A DNA stretch of 64,000 nt. Source: Streptomyces sp. Go-475. Lineage in GTDB: Bacteria > Actinomycetota > Actinomycetes > Streptomycetales > Streptomycetaceae. Shown here in pieces: positions 42,408 through 52,339 of this stretch. Positions within the stretch are counted from its first letter, which is position 1. Each line of letters opens with the position of its first letter. Made by a program: the position numbers and the translations under genes. The DNA lies in the NCBI RefSeq assembly GCF_003330845.1, contig NZ_CP026121.1, forward strand, positions 2,399,501 to 2,463,500. Reading direction: 5' to 3'. The notes under the pieces are model-generated. The model ran no database searches and was not told the DNA's origin. It saw only the letters and a list, made by a program, of their open reading frames with translations.

Positions 42408-44059
42408 TCCGCTTCGAGGATGTGTCCGTCACGTACGACGGGGCCGCCGAACCGACCGTCCGGGGCGTCGACTTCGAGGTCCCCGAGGGCGAACTCGTCC
42501 TCCTGGCGGGCCCGTCCGGGGTGGGCAAGTCGACCGTGCTGGGCGCGGTCAGCGGTCTCGTCCCGCACTTCACCGGCGGCACCCTGCGCGGCCGGGTCAC
42601 GGTCGCCGGCCGCGACACCCGCACGCACAAGCCGCGTGAACTGGCCGACGTGGTGGGCACGGTCGGCCAGGACCCGCTCGCCCACTTCGTCACCGACACC
42701 GTGGAGGACGAACTGGCCTACGGCATGGAGTCGCTGGGCCTCGCGCCGGACGTGATGCGCCGGCGCGTGGAGGAGACCCTCGACCTGCTCGGCCTCGCCG
42801 CCCTGCGCGACCGGCCGATCGCCACGCTCTCCGGGGGCCAGCAGCAGCGCGTCGCGATCGGCTCGGTCCTCACCCCGCACCCGAGCGTCCTGGTCCTGGA
42901 CGAGCCGACCTCCGCGCTCGACCCGGCGGCGGCCGAGGAGGTCCTGGCGGTCCTCCAGCGCCTGGTGCACGACCTCGGCACGACGGTCCTCATGGCCGAA
43001 CACCGCCTGGAACGCGTCATCCAGTACGCCGACCGGGTCGTCCTGCTGCCGAGCCCGGGCGCCGCCCCCGTACTGGGCCCCCCGGCCGAGGTGATGGCCG
43101 TCTCCCCGGTGTACCCCCCGGTGGTGGCCCTGGGCCGCCTGGCGGGCTGGACTCCGTTGCCGATGACGGTCCGCGACGCGAGGCGCAGGGCAGGGGATGT
43201 GAGGCAACAGCTGGACAACGCCCTCAAGGGGCGCGGGGAACTGCGCGAGCAACCACGTACACGCCGCAGTCGCGAACGCTCCGAACCCCCCGCCCCGGTA
43301 GGCGCACTCCGCTCCCTCTCGGTCACCCGCGGCCGCATCCGGGCCCTCCGCGCCATCGACCTCACCATCACCCCCGGCGAAACCATCGCCCTCATGGGCC
43401 GCAACGGCGCCGGAAAATCCACCCTGCTCAACACCCTGGTCGGCTTGGTGAAGCCCAGCTCGGGAACCGCCCGGCTCGGCGAAGCCACCCCGCACCGCAC
43501 CGCCCCCAAGGACCTCGTCCACAAGGTCGGCTTGGTCCCGCAGGAACCCCGCGACCTGCTCTACGCCGACACCGTCGCCGCCGAGTGCGCCGCGGCCGAC
43601 AAGGACGCCGGCGCACCCCCCGGCACCTGCCGCGCCCTCGTCTCCGAACTGCTCCCGGGCGTCACGGACGACATCCACCCCCGGGACCTCTCCGAGGGGC
43701 AGCGGCTCGCGCTGGCCCTGGCCGTCGTCCTGACGGCCCGGCCCCCGCTGGTCCTGCTGGACGAGCCGACCCGGGGCCTGGACTACGCGGCGAAGGCCCG
43801 CCTGGTCGCGGTGCTGCGCGGCCTGGCCGCCGAGGGGCACGCCATCGTGCTGGCCACGCACGACGTGGAGCTGGCGGCCGAGCTCGCGCACCGGGTGGTG
43901 CTGCTCGCCGACGGCGAGGTGATCGCCGACGGGCCGACGGCGGACGTCGTGGTCTCCTCCCCGTCCTACGCCCCGCAGGTCACCAAGATCCTGGCGCCCC
44001 AGCACTGGCTCACGGTCTCCCAGGTCCGCGCGGCCCTCCGGCCCGAGGCCACCGCATGA
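42404..44059 (+). CDS. ECF transporter ATPase, two fused ABC domains
   Basis: The 551-residue protein has two nucleotide-binding domains in tandem. Domain 1 (about 1-230): Walker A GPSGVGKST, signature LSGGQQQR, Walker B VLVLDEPTS. Domain 2 (about 300-530): Walker A GRNGAGKST, modified signature LSEGQRLA, Walker B LVLLDEPTRG. Both end in conserved His switches (AEHRLE and THDVEL). The linker (about 275-300) is Arg/Glu-rich and contains the dispersed 23-bp repeat. Fused EcfA/EcfA' subunits are typical of actinobacterial ECF systems. The start overlaps the T-component stop (GTGA) and its own stop overlaps the S component (ATGA). Confidence 0.94.
   Translation: MIRFEDVSVTYDGAAEPTVRGVDFEVPEGELVLLAGPSGVGKSTVLGAVSGLVPHFTGGTLRGRVTVAGRDTRTHKPRELADVVGTVGQDPLAHFVTDTVEDELAYGMESLGLAPDVMRRRVEETLDLLGLAALRDRPIATLSGGQQQRVAIGSVLTPHPSVLVLDEPTSALDPAAAEEVLAVLQRLVHDLGTTVLMAEHRLERVIQYADRVVLLPSPGAAPVLGPPAEVMAVSPVYPPVVALGRLAGWTPLPMTVRDARRRAGDVRQQLDNALKGRGELREQPRTRRSRERSEPPAPVGALRSLSVTRGRIRALRAIDLTITPGETIALMGRNGAGKSTLLNTLVGLVKPSSGTARLGEATPHRTAPKDLVHKVGLVPQEPRDLLYADTVAAECAAADKDAGAPPGTCRALVSELLPGVTDDIHPRDLSEGQRLALALAVVLTARPPLVLLDEPTRGLDYAAKARLVAVLRGLAAEGHAIVLATHDVELAAELAHRVVLLADGEVIADGPTADVVVSSPSYAPQVTKILAPQHWLTVSQVRAALRPEATA
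43228..43250 (+). repeat. Dispersed 23-bp repeat, copy 2, within coding sequence
   Basis: The string starting GGGGCGCGGGGAACTGCGCG is identical to that at 28317-28339 but here is translated as part of the linker between the two ABC domains (GRGELRE). It is in frame and free of stops. Confidence 0.8.
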
Positions 44060-44943
44060 GCACGCAACGCACGCAACGGCAGGCGCGGGCCGTCCGCCTC
44101 GGCCCCCGCTCCCTCGCCGCCCTGGCCCTGGTCAGCGCGGTGGGTGTGGCCGGCTTCGGCTGGCCCTTCCTCGCGCCGCCCACCTCGCGGATCGGCGCGC
44201 ACACGCAGGACGCCCCCTGGCTCTTCGCGGGCCTGCTGGTCCTGCTCGTGGCGGTCGTGGCCGCGGCGATCTCGGAGTCCGGGCTGGGCCCGAAGGCGGT
44301 CGCGATGCTCGGCGTGCTGGCCGCCACGGGAGCCGCCCTGCGGCCGATCGGCGCCGGTACCGCCGGTATCGAGCCGATGTTCTTCCTGATGGTGCTGAGC
44401 GGCCGGGTCCTCGGCCCGGGCTTCGGATTCGTCCTGGGCTCGGTGACGATGTTCGCGTCCGCGCTGCTCACGGGCGGGGTCGGGCCCTGGCTGCCGTTCC
44501 AGATGCTGGCGATGGGCTGGTTCGCGATGGGCGCGGGCCTGCTGCCCGGCCCGGACCGGCTGCGCGGCCGGGCGGAGCTCGCGCTGCTCGCGGCCTACGG
44601 CTTCCTCGCCGCCTTCGCCTACGGCACGATCATGAACCTGGCCGGCTGGCCCTTCATGAGCGCCCTCGCCTCGAACGTCGCCTTCGACCCGCACGCGCCG
44701 GTCGCCACGAACCTGGCCCGTTTCCTCGCGTACTGCCTGGCCACCTCGCTCGGCTGGGACCTGGGCCGCGCGGTCGTCACCGTCGTCCTGACGCTCGTGC
44801 TCGGCCCGGCGGTCCTCAGGGCGCTGCGCCGTGCCACGCGCCGGGCGGCCTTCGAGACGCCGGTCACGTTCGACGGGCCCGATCGGGGCCCCGCGGGTGA
44901 AGCCCCCCACATGACCCAGGTCACGTACGAACCGGGGCCGTAG
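44056..44943 (+). CDS. ECF transporter substrate-binding (S) component
   Basis: The 295-residue membrane protein has about six to seven helices (LAALALVSAVGVAGFGWPFL, FAGLLVLLVAVVAAAI and others) and the N-terminal ECF-S Ala-x-x-x-Ala-like helix that contacts the T component. It resembles the CbrT/ECF_trnsprt family predicted for cobalamin. A hydrophilic C-terminal tail of about 50 residues follows the last helix. Its ATG overlaps the ATPase stop codon, closing the operon. With the riboswitch and the secreted proteins, uptake of cobalamin or a precursor is the best assignment, by context. Confidence 0.88.
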   Translation: MSTQRTQRQARAVRLGPRSLAALALVSAVGVAGFGWPFLAPPTSRIGAHTQDAPWLFAGLLVLLVAVVAAAISESGLGPKAVAMLGVLAATGAALRPIGAGTAGIEPMFFLMVLSGRVLGPGFGFVLGSVTMFASALLTGGVGPWLPFQMLAMGWFAMGAGLLPGPDRLRGRAELALLAAYGFLAAFAYGTIMNLAGWPFMSALASNVAFDPHAPVATNLARFLAYCLATSLGWDLGRAVVTVVLTLVLGPAVLRALRRATRRAAFETPVTFDGPDRGPAGEAPHMTQVTYEPGP

Positions 44944-45072
44944 GGACCCGCCCCGGTCACGGGTGGGAGCCGGGCGGCACATGCGGCCATACCTAGTAAA
45001 AGGGTTCATTGCGGGCATCCGGCGGGCCTGCTTCTGTGGACGACCGCCCCACCCACCGACGAAAGGCCGCCT

Positions 45073-45489
45073 GTGCCCGCCGCTTCCGTTCTCCGCCGCG
45101 CCGCCACCCCGAAGAAGGCTCTCGCCGCTGCCGCCCTGACCGCGGCCACCTGCGGCACCCTGATCGCCGCCGCTCCCGCGCAGGCCGCGCCGACAGGGGC
45201 CTCCTCGGCGCAGGCGGTCGCGAAGAAGATGATCGGCGACGACGCCCAGTACCAGTGCTTCTCCAAGATCGTCGAGCGGGAGAGCCACTGGGACGTGCAC
45301 GCGCAGAACGCCTCCAGCGGCGCCTACGGCCTGGTCCAGGCCCTGCCGGGCGCCAAGATGGCCTCGGCCGGCTCCGACTGGAAGACCAACGCGGCCACCC
45401 AGATCGAGTGGGGCCTGGACTACATGAAGGACCGCTACGGCAGCGCCTGCGGCGCCTGGGACTTCTGGCAGACCAACCACTGGTACTGA
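45073..45489 (+). CDS. Secreted transglycosylase-like protein
   Basis: The 138-residue protein has a long signal peptide (residues 1-41, LAAAALTAATCGTLIAAAPAQAA) and a small lysozyme-fold domain with the catalytic-type Glu in FSKIVERESHWDVHAQN, then SSGAYGLVQALPGAKM and a C-terminal YGSACGAWDFWQ with a paired Cys. This is the pattern of aggregation-promoting-factor or transglycosylase-like proteins that cut the glycan strand of peptidoglycan. It stands alone, with a terminator directly after it. The GTG start follows GAAAGG. It is likely to act in wall remodelling. Confidence 0.9.
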   Translation: MPAASVLRRAATPKKALAAAALTAATCGTLIAAAPAQAAPTGASSAQAVAKKMIGDDAQYQCFSKIVERESHWDVHAQNASSGAYGLVQALPGAKMASAGSDWKTNAATQIEWGLDYMKDRYGSACGAWDFWQTNHWY

Positions 45490-45511
45490 GCCGGCCCGCA
45501 CCCCACAGACC

Positions 45512-45550
45512 GAAGGCGGCGGCCCCCTGATCCCCGGGGCCGTCGCCTTC
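45512..45550. terminator. Bidirectional terminator hairpin
   Basis: GAAGGCGGCGGCCCC and GGGGCCGTCGCCTTC form a long hairpin with one internal mismatch between the transglycosylase gene and the convergent P450 gene; it can serve both. Confidence 0.88.
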
Positions 45551-45567
45551 GCCGTGCCCCGCGGGCT

Positions 45568-46803
45568 TCAGCCCGTGCTGACCGGCAGCTCCTTCACCCC
45601 GTTGATCCACGCCGACCGCAGCCGCCGCGGGTCCCCGACCAGCTTCAGCCCCGGCATGGCGTCGGCGATCGCGTGGAAGATGAGGTCGATCTCCAGCACG
45701 GCGAGGGACTTGCCGAGGCAGTAGTGGGGACCGCCCCCGCCGAAGCCGAGGTGCGGGTTGGGATCGCGGGTGACGTCGAAGGTGTCCGGGTCGTCGAAGA
45801 CCTCGGGGTCGTGGTTGGCGGAGGCGTAGAACAGGCCGACGCGGTCGCCCTCGCGGATCGGCTTGCCGCCCAGCTCCGTGTCCTGCGTGGCGGTGCGCTG
45901 GAAGGCGGCCACCGGGGTCGCCCAGCGCACGATCTCCTCCGCCGCCGTCGCCGGGCGCTCCCTCTTGTACAGCTCCCACTGGTCGGGGTGGGTGAGGAAG
46001 GCGTGCATGCCGTGCGTGATGGCGTTGCGGGTGGTCTCGTTGCCCGCGACGGCCAGCATCAGCACGAAGAAGCCGAACTCGTCCGAGTTGAGGTTGCCCT
46101 CGTCCTCCGCCGCGACCAGCTGCGTGACGATGTCGTGGGCCGGGCACCGCTTGCGGTCGGCGGCCATGTTCATCGCGTAGGCGATGATCTCCGTGGCCGA
46201 CTCGGCGCCGACCTCCTCGGTGATGGCGTACTCCGGGTCGTCGTACGCGATCATCTTGTTGGACCAGTCGAAGATCTTGTCCCGGTCCTCCTGCGGTACG
46301 CCCATCAGCTCGGCGATGGCCTGCAGGGGCAGTTCGCAGGCGACCTGGGTGACGAAGTCGAACGGGCCGGTGCGGGCGCGGGCGTTCTCGACGATGGCCT
46401 GGGCGCGGGCCCGCAGCCGCCCCTCCAGCGCGCGGATCGCCCGGGGCGTGAACCCGCGCTGCACGATCTGCCGGACCCGGGTGTGCTCCGGCGGGTCCAT
46501 GTTGAGCAGGATCAGCCGCTGCGCGTCGATGGCGTCGCGCTGGATGTGCTCGTTGAAGCGGATGATCGCGGTGTTGACGGAGGACGAGAACAACTCCGGG
46601 TGCGTCGACACGTACTTGACGTCCGCGTGCCGGGTCACGGCCCAGTAGCCCTCGTCCTGGAACCCGGCCACGTTGCCCGACTGCGGGATCCAGCGGACCG
46701 GTTCGGCGCGGCGCAGCTCGGCGAACTCCGGGAGGGGTACGCGGTGGTGCAGCACATCGGGGTCGGTGAAGTCGAACCCGTCGGGAAGCGCTGGTCGGGG
46801 CAT
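45568..46803 (-). CDS. Cytochrome P450, CYP125-like
   Basis: The 411-residue P450 has an intact I-helix motif (AVAGNETTRNAI), ExxR in EEIVRWATP, and the heme loop FGGGGPHYCLGK with the ligand Cys near residue 360. From memory it matches mycobacterial CYP125 along most of its length (PPGFDFTDP-like start, CELPLQAIAELMGVPQEDR, DEFGFFVLMLAVAGNETTRN, HPDQWELYK). CYP125 oxidises the C26 methyl of cholesterol/cholestenone to the acid and starts side-chain loss. The ATG has AGGAG 6 bases upstream. It is divergent from a FadA5-like thiolase with KstR-type boxes between. Substrate here is inferred. Confidence 0.93.
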   Translation of the reverse strand: MPRPALPDGFDFTDPDVLHHRVPLPEFAELRRAEPVRWIPQSGNVAGFQDEGYWAVTRHADVKYVSTHPELFSSSVNTAIIRFNEHIQRDAIDAQRLILLNMDPPEHTRVRQIVQRGFTPRAIRALEGRLRARAQAIVENARARTGPFDFVTQVACELPLQAIAELMGVPQEDRDKIFDWSNKMIAYDDPEYAITEEVGAESATEIIAYAMNMAADRKRCPAHDIVTQLVAAEDEGNLNSDEFGFFVLMLAVAGNETTRNAITHGMHAFLTHPDQWELYKRERPATAAEEIVRWATPVAAFQRTATQDTELGGKPIREGDRVGLFYASANHDPEVFDDPDTFDVTRDPNPHLGFGGGGPHYCLGKSLAVLEIDLIFHAIADAMPGLKLVGDPRRLRSAWINGVKELPVSTG

Positions 46804-46848
46804 GGACAGCTCCTGACGGTCCATCAGCAAAGGGGTCGTCGCGACCGT

Positions 46849-48164
<1,316 letters not shown>

Positions 48165-48177
48165 TCCGCCGACCGGC

Positions 48178-50538
48178 TCACGCGTCCTGGTGGGCCAGGT
48201 GCGGATGGACGTCGCTCGGAGCGCGCCCGTCCACGGTGACCGTCGTCGCGACGGGCGCGTAGCCGCTGGCGATCAGGGAGTAGTCCCCCGCGTCCAGGTC
48301 GGTGAACGCGTAGGCGCCGTCCGTGCCGGTGACGGCGGTGCCCACGACGTTCCCGGCGGCGTCGACGAGCGTGACCCGGGCATCGGCGACGGGCTCGCGG
48401 CCGGTCCCCGACCGTACGACGCCCTGCACCCGGGCGCCGGGGTGCAGCAGCACCTCCAGACCGGTCACCGGGGTGCCGGGCCACTGGACGGGGAGGGCCG
48501 CGGGCCGGTACCCGGCGGCGTTGACGGCGAGCGTGAGGTCGCCGTCGGGCAGGGGGCCGAAGCCGAACGCGCCGGAGGCGTCGGTGGTGCCGGTGGCCGC
48601 CACGTCTCCGCGCACGTCCGTCACCACGACCGTCGCGCCGGCCACCGGGAGCCGTTCCCCGGCCGTGGCCACCGTCCCGCTCAGGCGGCTGCCGCCGGCC
48701 AGGACCACGTCGTGGGGCAGGGGCTCCTCGCCGAGCGTGAGCGTGGACGCCTGGGGCTGGTGGCCGTCCGCCGCCGCGATCAGGACGTACGTACCCGCCG
48801 CGGGCGCGGCCAGCCGGTACCGTCCCGCGTCGTGCGCCACGGCCCGGCCGACCTGCCGCCCGCCCAGGGAGACCAGCGTGATCGTGGCCCCCGCCATGGC
48901 CCGCCCGGCGGCGTCACACACCCGGCCGGTGACGGCAGGGCCGTACGCGGCAACCGGCTCGACGGCAGCGGGCTCGGCGACGGACCCCACGGCAGGCTCA
49001 GGCGCAGCCTCCCGCTTCGGCTTGCGGAGCAGCACCACCCCGACCAGCGCGGCGAGCAGCGCCAGGGACGCGGCGACGATCAGGCAGAGCCGGAGGCCGT
49101 CGAGGAAGGACTCGGACAGGGCGCCCAGGGCGCGGCCGGTGTCCGGTCCCAGGTTCATCCCGGCGACGGCGCTCAGCCCGGCGGCGTCGACGGCCGCGGT
49201 GACCTGGTGGGCGGTCGCCGAGCCCACGCCCGCGTCGGCGAGGTGCCCGGGCAGGGCGTCCGTGGCCCTGGTCGTCAGCAGCGTGCCCAGGACGGCCGGG
49301 CCGAGCGCGCCGCCGACCTGCCGGAAGGCGTTGTTGCCCGCGGCGGCCATCCCGGCCAGGTGGTGCGGCACGGACGCGACGGCGGTGGCCGTCATGGGCG
49401 TGATGACCAGGCCCATGCCGAGGCCGAGCAGCATCAGCCGCCAGGCCAGCGGCCCGAACGCGGTGTGCGCGTCGAGCGCGGTCAGGGACAGCAGGGAGGC
49501 CGTACTGGCGAGCAGGCCGGTGGTGATCAGGGCACGGGCCGGGATGTGCCGCATCAGCGGCCCGACGACGACGCCGAGGAGCAGGCTCACCGCCGTCACC
49601 ATGAGCATGCGGTAGCCCGCGTCGAGGGTGTCGAGCCGCTGCACCATGCCGAAGTACAGGCTGAGGACGAAGAAGAAGCCGATCAGGCCCAGGAAGCTGA
49701 TCATCGCGATCAGCGTGGTCGCGCTGAACGCGGGGCTGCGGAACAGGGTCAGGTCCAGCATCGGGCTGGCGCTGCGGCGTTCGGCCACGACGAAGGCGAC
49801 GGCACCGGCGGCGGCGAGGGCGAGCGCCACGACGACCTCGGGCTCGGAGAAGGACCGCGCCCCGCCCTCGATCACGCCGTAGACGAGCGAGGTGATGGTC
49901 AGCGCGGCGGTGAGCTGTCCCGGCCAGTCCAGCCTGCGCGAGCCGGGGGCGCGCGAGTCGGCGACCAGCGGCACGGCGGCGGCCATCGTCAGCAGGGCCA
50001 CGGGTACGGCGGGCACGTAGATCCAGTGCCAGGCGGCGTGCCGGAGGATCACCCCGGCCATCAGGGGGCCCACGGCGAGCGCCAGCGACAGGGCGGCGGC
50101 CCACAGCCCGACGAACTTGCCGCGCTCGTGCGGGTCGGGCACGGCGTGGCTGATCAGCGCGAGGGTCGTGGGCAGCAGGGCCGCCGCGCCCGTCCCGGCC
50201 AGTGCCTGCCCGGCCCACAGCACCTGCACGGACTGCGCGCTCAGGGCGACGACGGCTCCGGCGGCCGAGAACAGCAGGCCGGCCTGGAAGACCTTCTTGC
50301 GCCCGTGCACGTCCCCGACGACACCGGCGGTGAGGATGAGCGCGGCCATCGGCAGGACGAACGCGTCCGAGACCCAGGACAGCTGGGAGGTCGAGGCGTG
50401 CAGGTCCCGCTGGATGGCCGGGAGACTGACGGAGACCGTGGTGACCGGCAGGTAGGCGACGAACACCCCGATGCAGGCCATCAGGAGTGTGGCCTTCGGA
50501 CTCCGCCGTGGTCCGTCGGCCGTCGTTGCCTCGTTCAC
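48178..50538 (-). CDS. MFS transporter with three C-terminal CarboxypepD_reg-like domains
   Basis: The 786-residue protein has about 14 helices in residues 15-520 with DHA2 traits (TTVSVSLPAIQRDL in helix 1, VVGDVHGRKKVF motif A). From about 536 to 785 follow three beta-sandwich repeats (GRVCDAAGRAMAGATITLV, GTVATAGERLPVAGATVVV, GVVRSGTGREPVADARVTL) like those at the end of the MFS gene at 18096. In the usual topology they would face the cytoplasm, which is odd for a domain normally found outside cells. GTG 50538 follows GGAGGG. The very long upstream open frame is a GC-bias artefact. Substrate unknown. Confidence 0.88.
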   Translation of the reverse strand: MNEATTADGPRRSPKATLLMACIGVFVAYLPVTTVSVSLPAIQRDLHASTSQLSWVSDAFVLPMAALILTAGVVGDVHGRKKVFQAGLLFSAAGAVVALSAQSVQVLWAGQALAGTGAAALLPTTLALISHAVPDPHERGKFVGLWAAALSLALAVGPLMAGVILRHAAWHWIYVPAVPVALLTMAAAVPLVADSRAPGSRRLDWPGQLTAALTITSLVYGVIEGGARSFSEPEVVVALALAAAGAVAFVVAERRSASPMLDLTLFRSPAFSATTLIAMISFLGLIGFFFVLSLYFGMVQRLDTLDAGYRMLMVTAVSLLLGVVVGPLMRHIPARALITTGLLASTASLLSLTALDAHTAFGPLAWRLMLLGLGMGLVITPMTATAVASVPHHLAGMAAAGNNAFRQVGGALGPAVLGTLLTTRATDALPGHLADAGVGSATAHQVTAAVDAAGLSAVAGMNLGPDTGRALGALSESFLDGLRLCLIVAASLALLAALVGVVLLRKPKREAAPEPAVGSVAEPAAVEPVAAYGPAVTGRVCDAAGRAMAGATITLVSLGGRQVGRAVAHDAGRYRLAAPAAGTYVLIAAADGHQPQASTLTLGEEPLPHDVVLAGGSRLSGTVATAGERLPVAGATVVVTDVRGDVAATGTTDASGAFGFGPLPDGDLTLAVNAAGYRPAALPVQWPGTPVTGLEVLLHPGARVQGVVRSGTGREPVADARVTLVDAAGNVVGTAVTGTDGAYAFTDLDAGDYSLIASGYAPVATTVTVDGRAPSDVHPHLAHQDA

Positions 50539-50684
50539 AGAACCCTCCGTGTCGGATCTTCCGGGTGGACAGCGAGGCTCACCTTTCAGCCAGGGCCGCT
50601 CAGGATCCAGCCACGGCCCGGGCGGGCCCGGATATCCGACATCACCAGGGCGCTTCCGACGGTTTTCCGACACCGCCGGTGCGG

Positions 50685-52262
50685 TTACGGCGTGCAGCGG
50701 CCCGGGCGGGCGTAGACGATGATCTGCGCGCCGTGGACCCGGGTGCGCTCGCACACCTCGAAGTGGGTGCTCAGCGTCCGGCGCTTGACCTCCTCCTGCG
50801 GGAAGGGGTCGAGCGGCTGCCCGGGCGGGTCGGCCAGGGCGACGACGCGCTCGGCCACCAGGATGCGGCGGCGGATCACGGCGGCGTCGTGTTCGGTGCC
50901 GTGCAGCGTGCGGGAGGCCGTCGGGGACTCGGCGAGGGCGAGGTCGTCGAGCCGGTCGTACACCTCGGGGAAGGACAGGAGCCATTCGCGGCGCCGGGCG
51001 GGCATGAACAGGACGCCGTCGCCCTCGTGCGCCTGGTCGTCGACGGTGCGGGCGACCGCGACGACGTCGTCCTTGCGGCTCTCGGGCGAGCGCACCAGCA
51101 GCGACCACGGCAGCAGCACCGCGACCGCCGTACCGGCCGCCAGGCAGGCCGCCGGCATCCGGGCGGGAGGGGCGAGCCGGTGCCGCTGCCCGATCGCCCA
51201 GGACAGCGCGGCCCCGGCCGGCAGGGCCAGGCCCGTCACGCCGTACAGCACGTACCGGTCGACGTACCACGGCTTGACCAGCGAGATCGTCATCAGCAGA
51301 CCGGCCGGGGCGATCAGCAGCGGCAGGGCGAGGCGGGTCAGGGCGACGGCCCCGGGGGCGCCCGTGCGGACGAGGAGCCGGCACAGCAGCGCCGCCGCGG
51401 CCGAGAGGCCGAGGAACAGCGACCACGCGCCGAGGCCGGGGCGGCCGAGCCAGCCCAGCTGGGCCTCGGCCTGCCCGGCGCTGACCACCGCGAGGGGCAG
51501 CAGCCCGGTCCCCACCCCGGCCGCCGCGAGCGCCCACCGCCGTACGTCGGCGCGCGCCGGGCGGGAGCGCCACAGGGTCAGCCCGTGGGCGAGCAGCGCC
51601 AGCGCGGCGAACTCGTGCAGCCAGGAGGCGAGGTACAGGGTGAGGGCGTACGCCGTCCACCAGCGGGCGCGGGAGTCGGCGGTGGCCCGCAGGAAGAAGT
51701 ACGTCGCCCAGGTGACGCCCGCCGTGACCAGGGCGTAGGACCGGCCTTCCTGCGCGTACTGCTGGATGATCGGCAGCACCGCGAGGACGAGCCCGGCGAG
51801 CGTGCCGGCCCGGCGTCCCGCGAGCCGGGCGCCGATCGCCCCGACCCCGGCGGCGGCCAGGGCGGTGGCCAGTACGGAGGGCAGCCTGAGGGCCGTCAGC
51901 CCGCCGTCCCACCCGGCGAAAACCGCCTGCATGAGGAGGTAGTACAGACCGTGCACGGCGTCGATGTGGCCCAGCAGGCCCCACAGTTCGGCCGGTGAGC
52001 GGTGGGCGACCTGGTAGGTGACGGACTCGTCGCGCCACATGCTGTCCTGCCGCTCGATCCCCCACAGGCCGAGGGCGAGCGCGGCCAGGGCCGGGACGGC
52101 GAGCGGAGCCGCCCGTCTCCACCGGCCTGCCGCCCGCGGGGGCCGGGACGTCGGCGGACCCACGCGGCGCGCGCCCGGGATCGTGCCCGTGGCGTCCAGG
52201 TGCTGAGTGATGGCTTCCTCCGCGGGCGTGGGTGTGCGTGCTCCCGTTCGTGAGACGCACAC
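50685..52262 (-). CDS. Membrane glycosyltransferase, GT39/ArnT-like
   Basis: The protein (about 525 residues) has roughly 11-12 hydrophobic segments and an early extracytoplasmic loop with WRDESVTYQVAHRS, the acidic (DE) pair typical of polyprenol-phosphate-sugar-dependent mannosyl/arabinosyl transferases. A soluble C-terminal domain follows (GDGVLFMPARRREWLL and later). It probably transfers a sugar outside the membrane to protein or wall polymer. The start is uncertain: no ATG exists, GTG 52262 was chosen, TTG 52292 is possible, and a GTG nearer the first helix also exists. It is followed by an MFS gene and preceded by a GT87-PAP2 fusion on the same strand. Confidence 0.82.
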   Translation of the reverse strand: MCVSRTGARTPTPAEEAITQHLDATGTIPGARRVGPPTSRPPRAAGRWRRAAPLAVPALAALALGLWGIERQDSMWRDESVTYQVAHRSPAELWGLLGHIDAVHGLYYLLMQAVFAGWDGGLTALRLPSVLATALAAAGVGAIGARLAGRRAGTLAGLVLAVLPIIQQYAQEGRSYALVTAGVTWATYFFLRATADSRARWWTAYALTLYLASWLHEFAALALLAHGLTLWRSRPARADVRRWALAAAGVGTGLLPLAVVSAGQAEAQLGWLGRPGLGAWSLFLGLSAAAALLCRLLVRTGAPGAVALTRLALPLLIAPAGLLMTISLVKPWYVDRYVLYGVTGLALPAGAALSWAIGQRHRLAPPARMPAACLAAGTAVAVLLPWSLLVRSPESRKDDVVAVARTVDDQAHEGDGVLFMPARRREWLLSFPEVYDRLDDLALAESPTASRTLHGTEHDAAVIRRRILVAERVVALADPPGQPLDPFPQEEVKRRTLSTHFEVCERTRVHGAQIIVYARPGRCTP

Positions 52263-52339
52263 CGCTCTCGCGGGGATGCCCGCGGACGTCAACGCGCCGT
52301 GCTTTTCCGGTCATTCGGCGTTCTCGCCGGGGCCGGCGT

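Noticed and set aside
50539..52314. Upstream extension of the MFS frame to 1378 codons
   Set aside because: The extension is antisense-like Arg/Pro sequence overlapping the GT39-like gene in another frame; GTG 50538 has a proper ribosome binding site.
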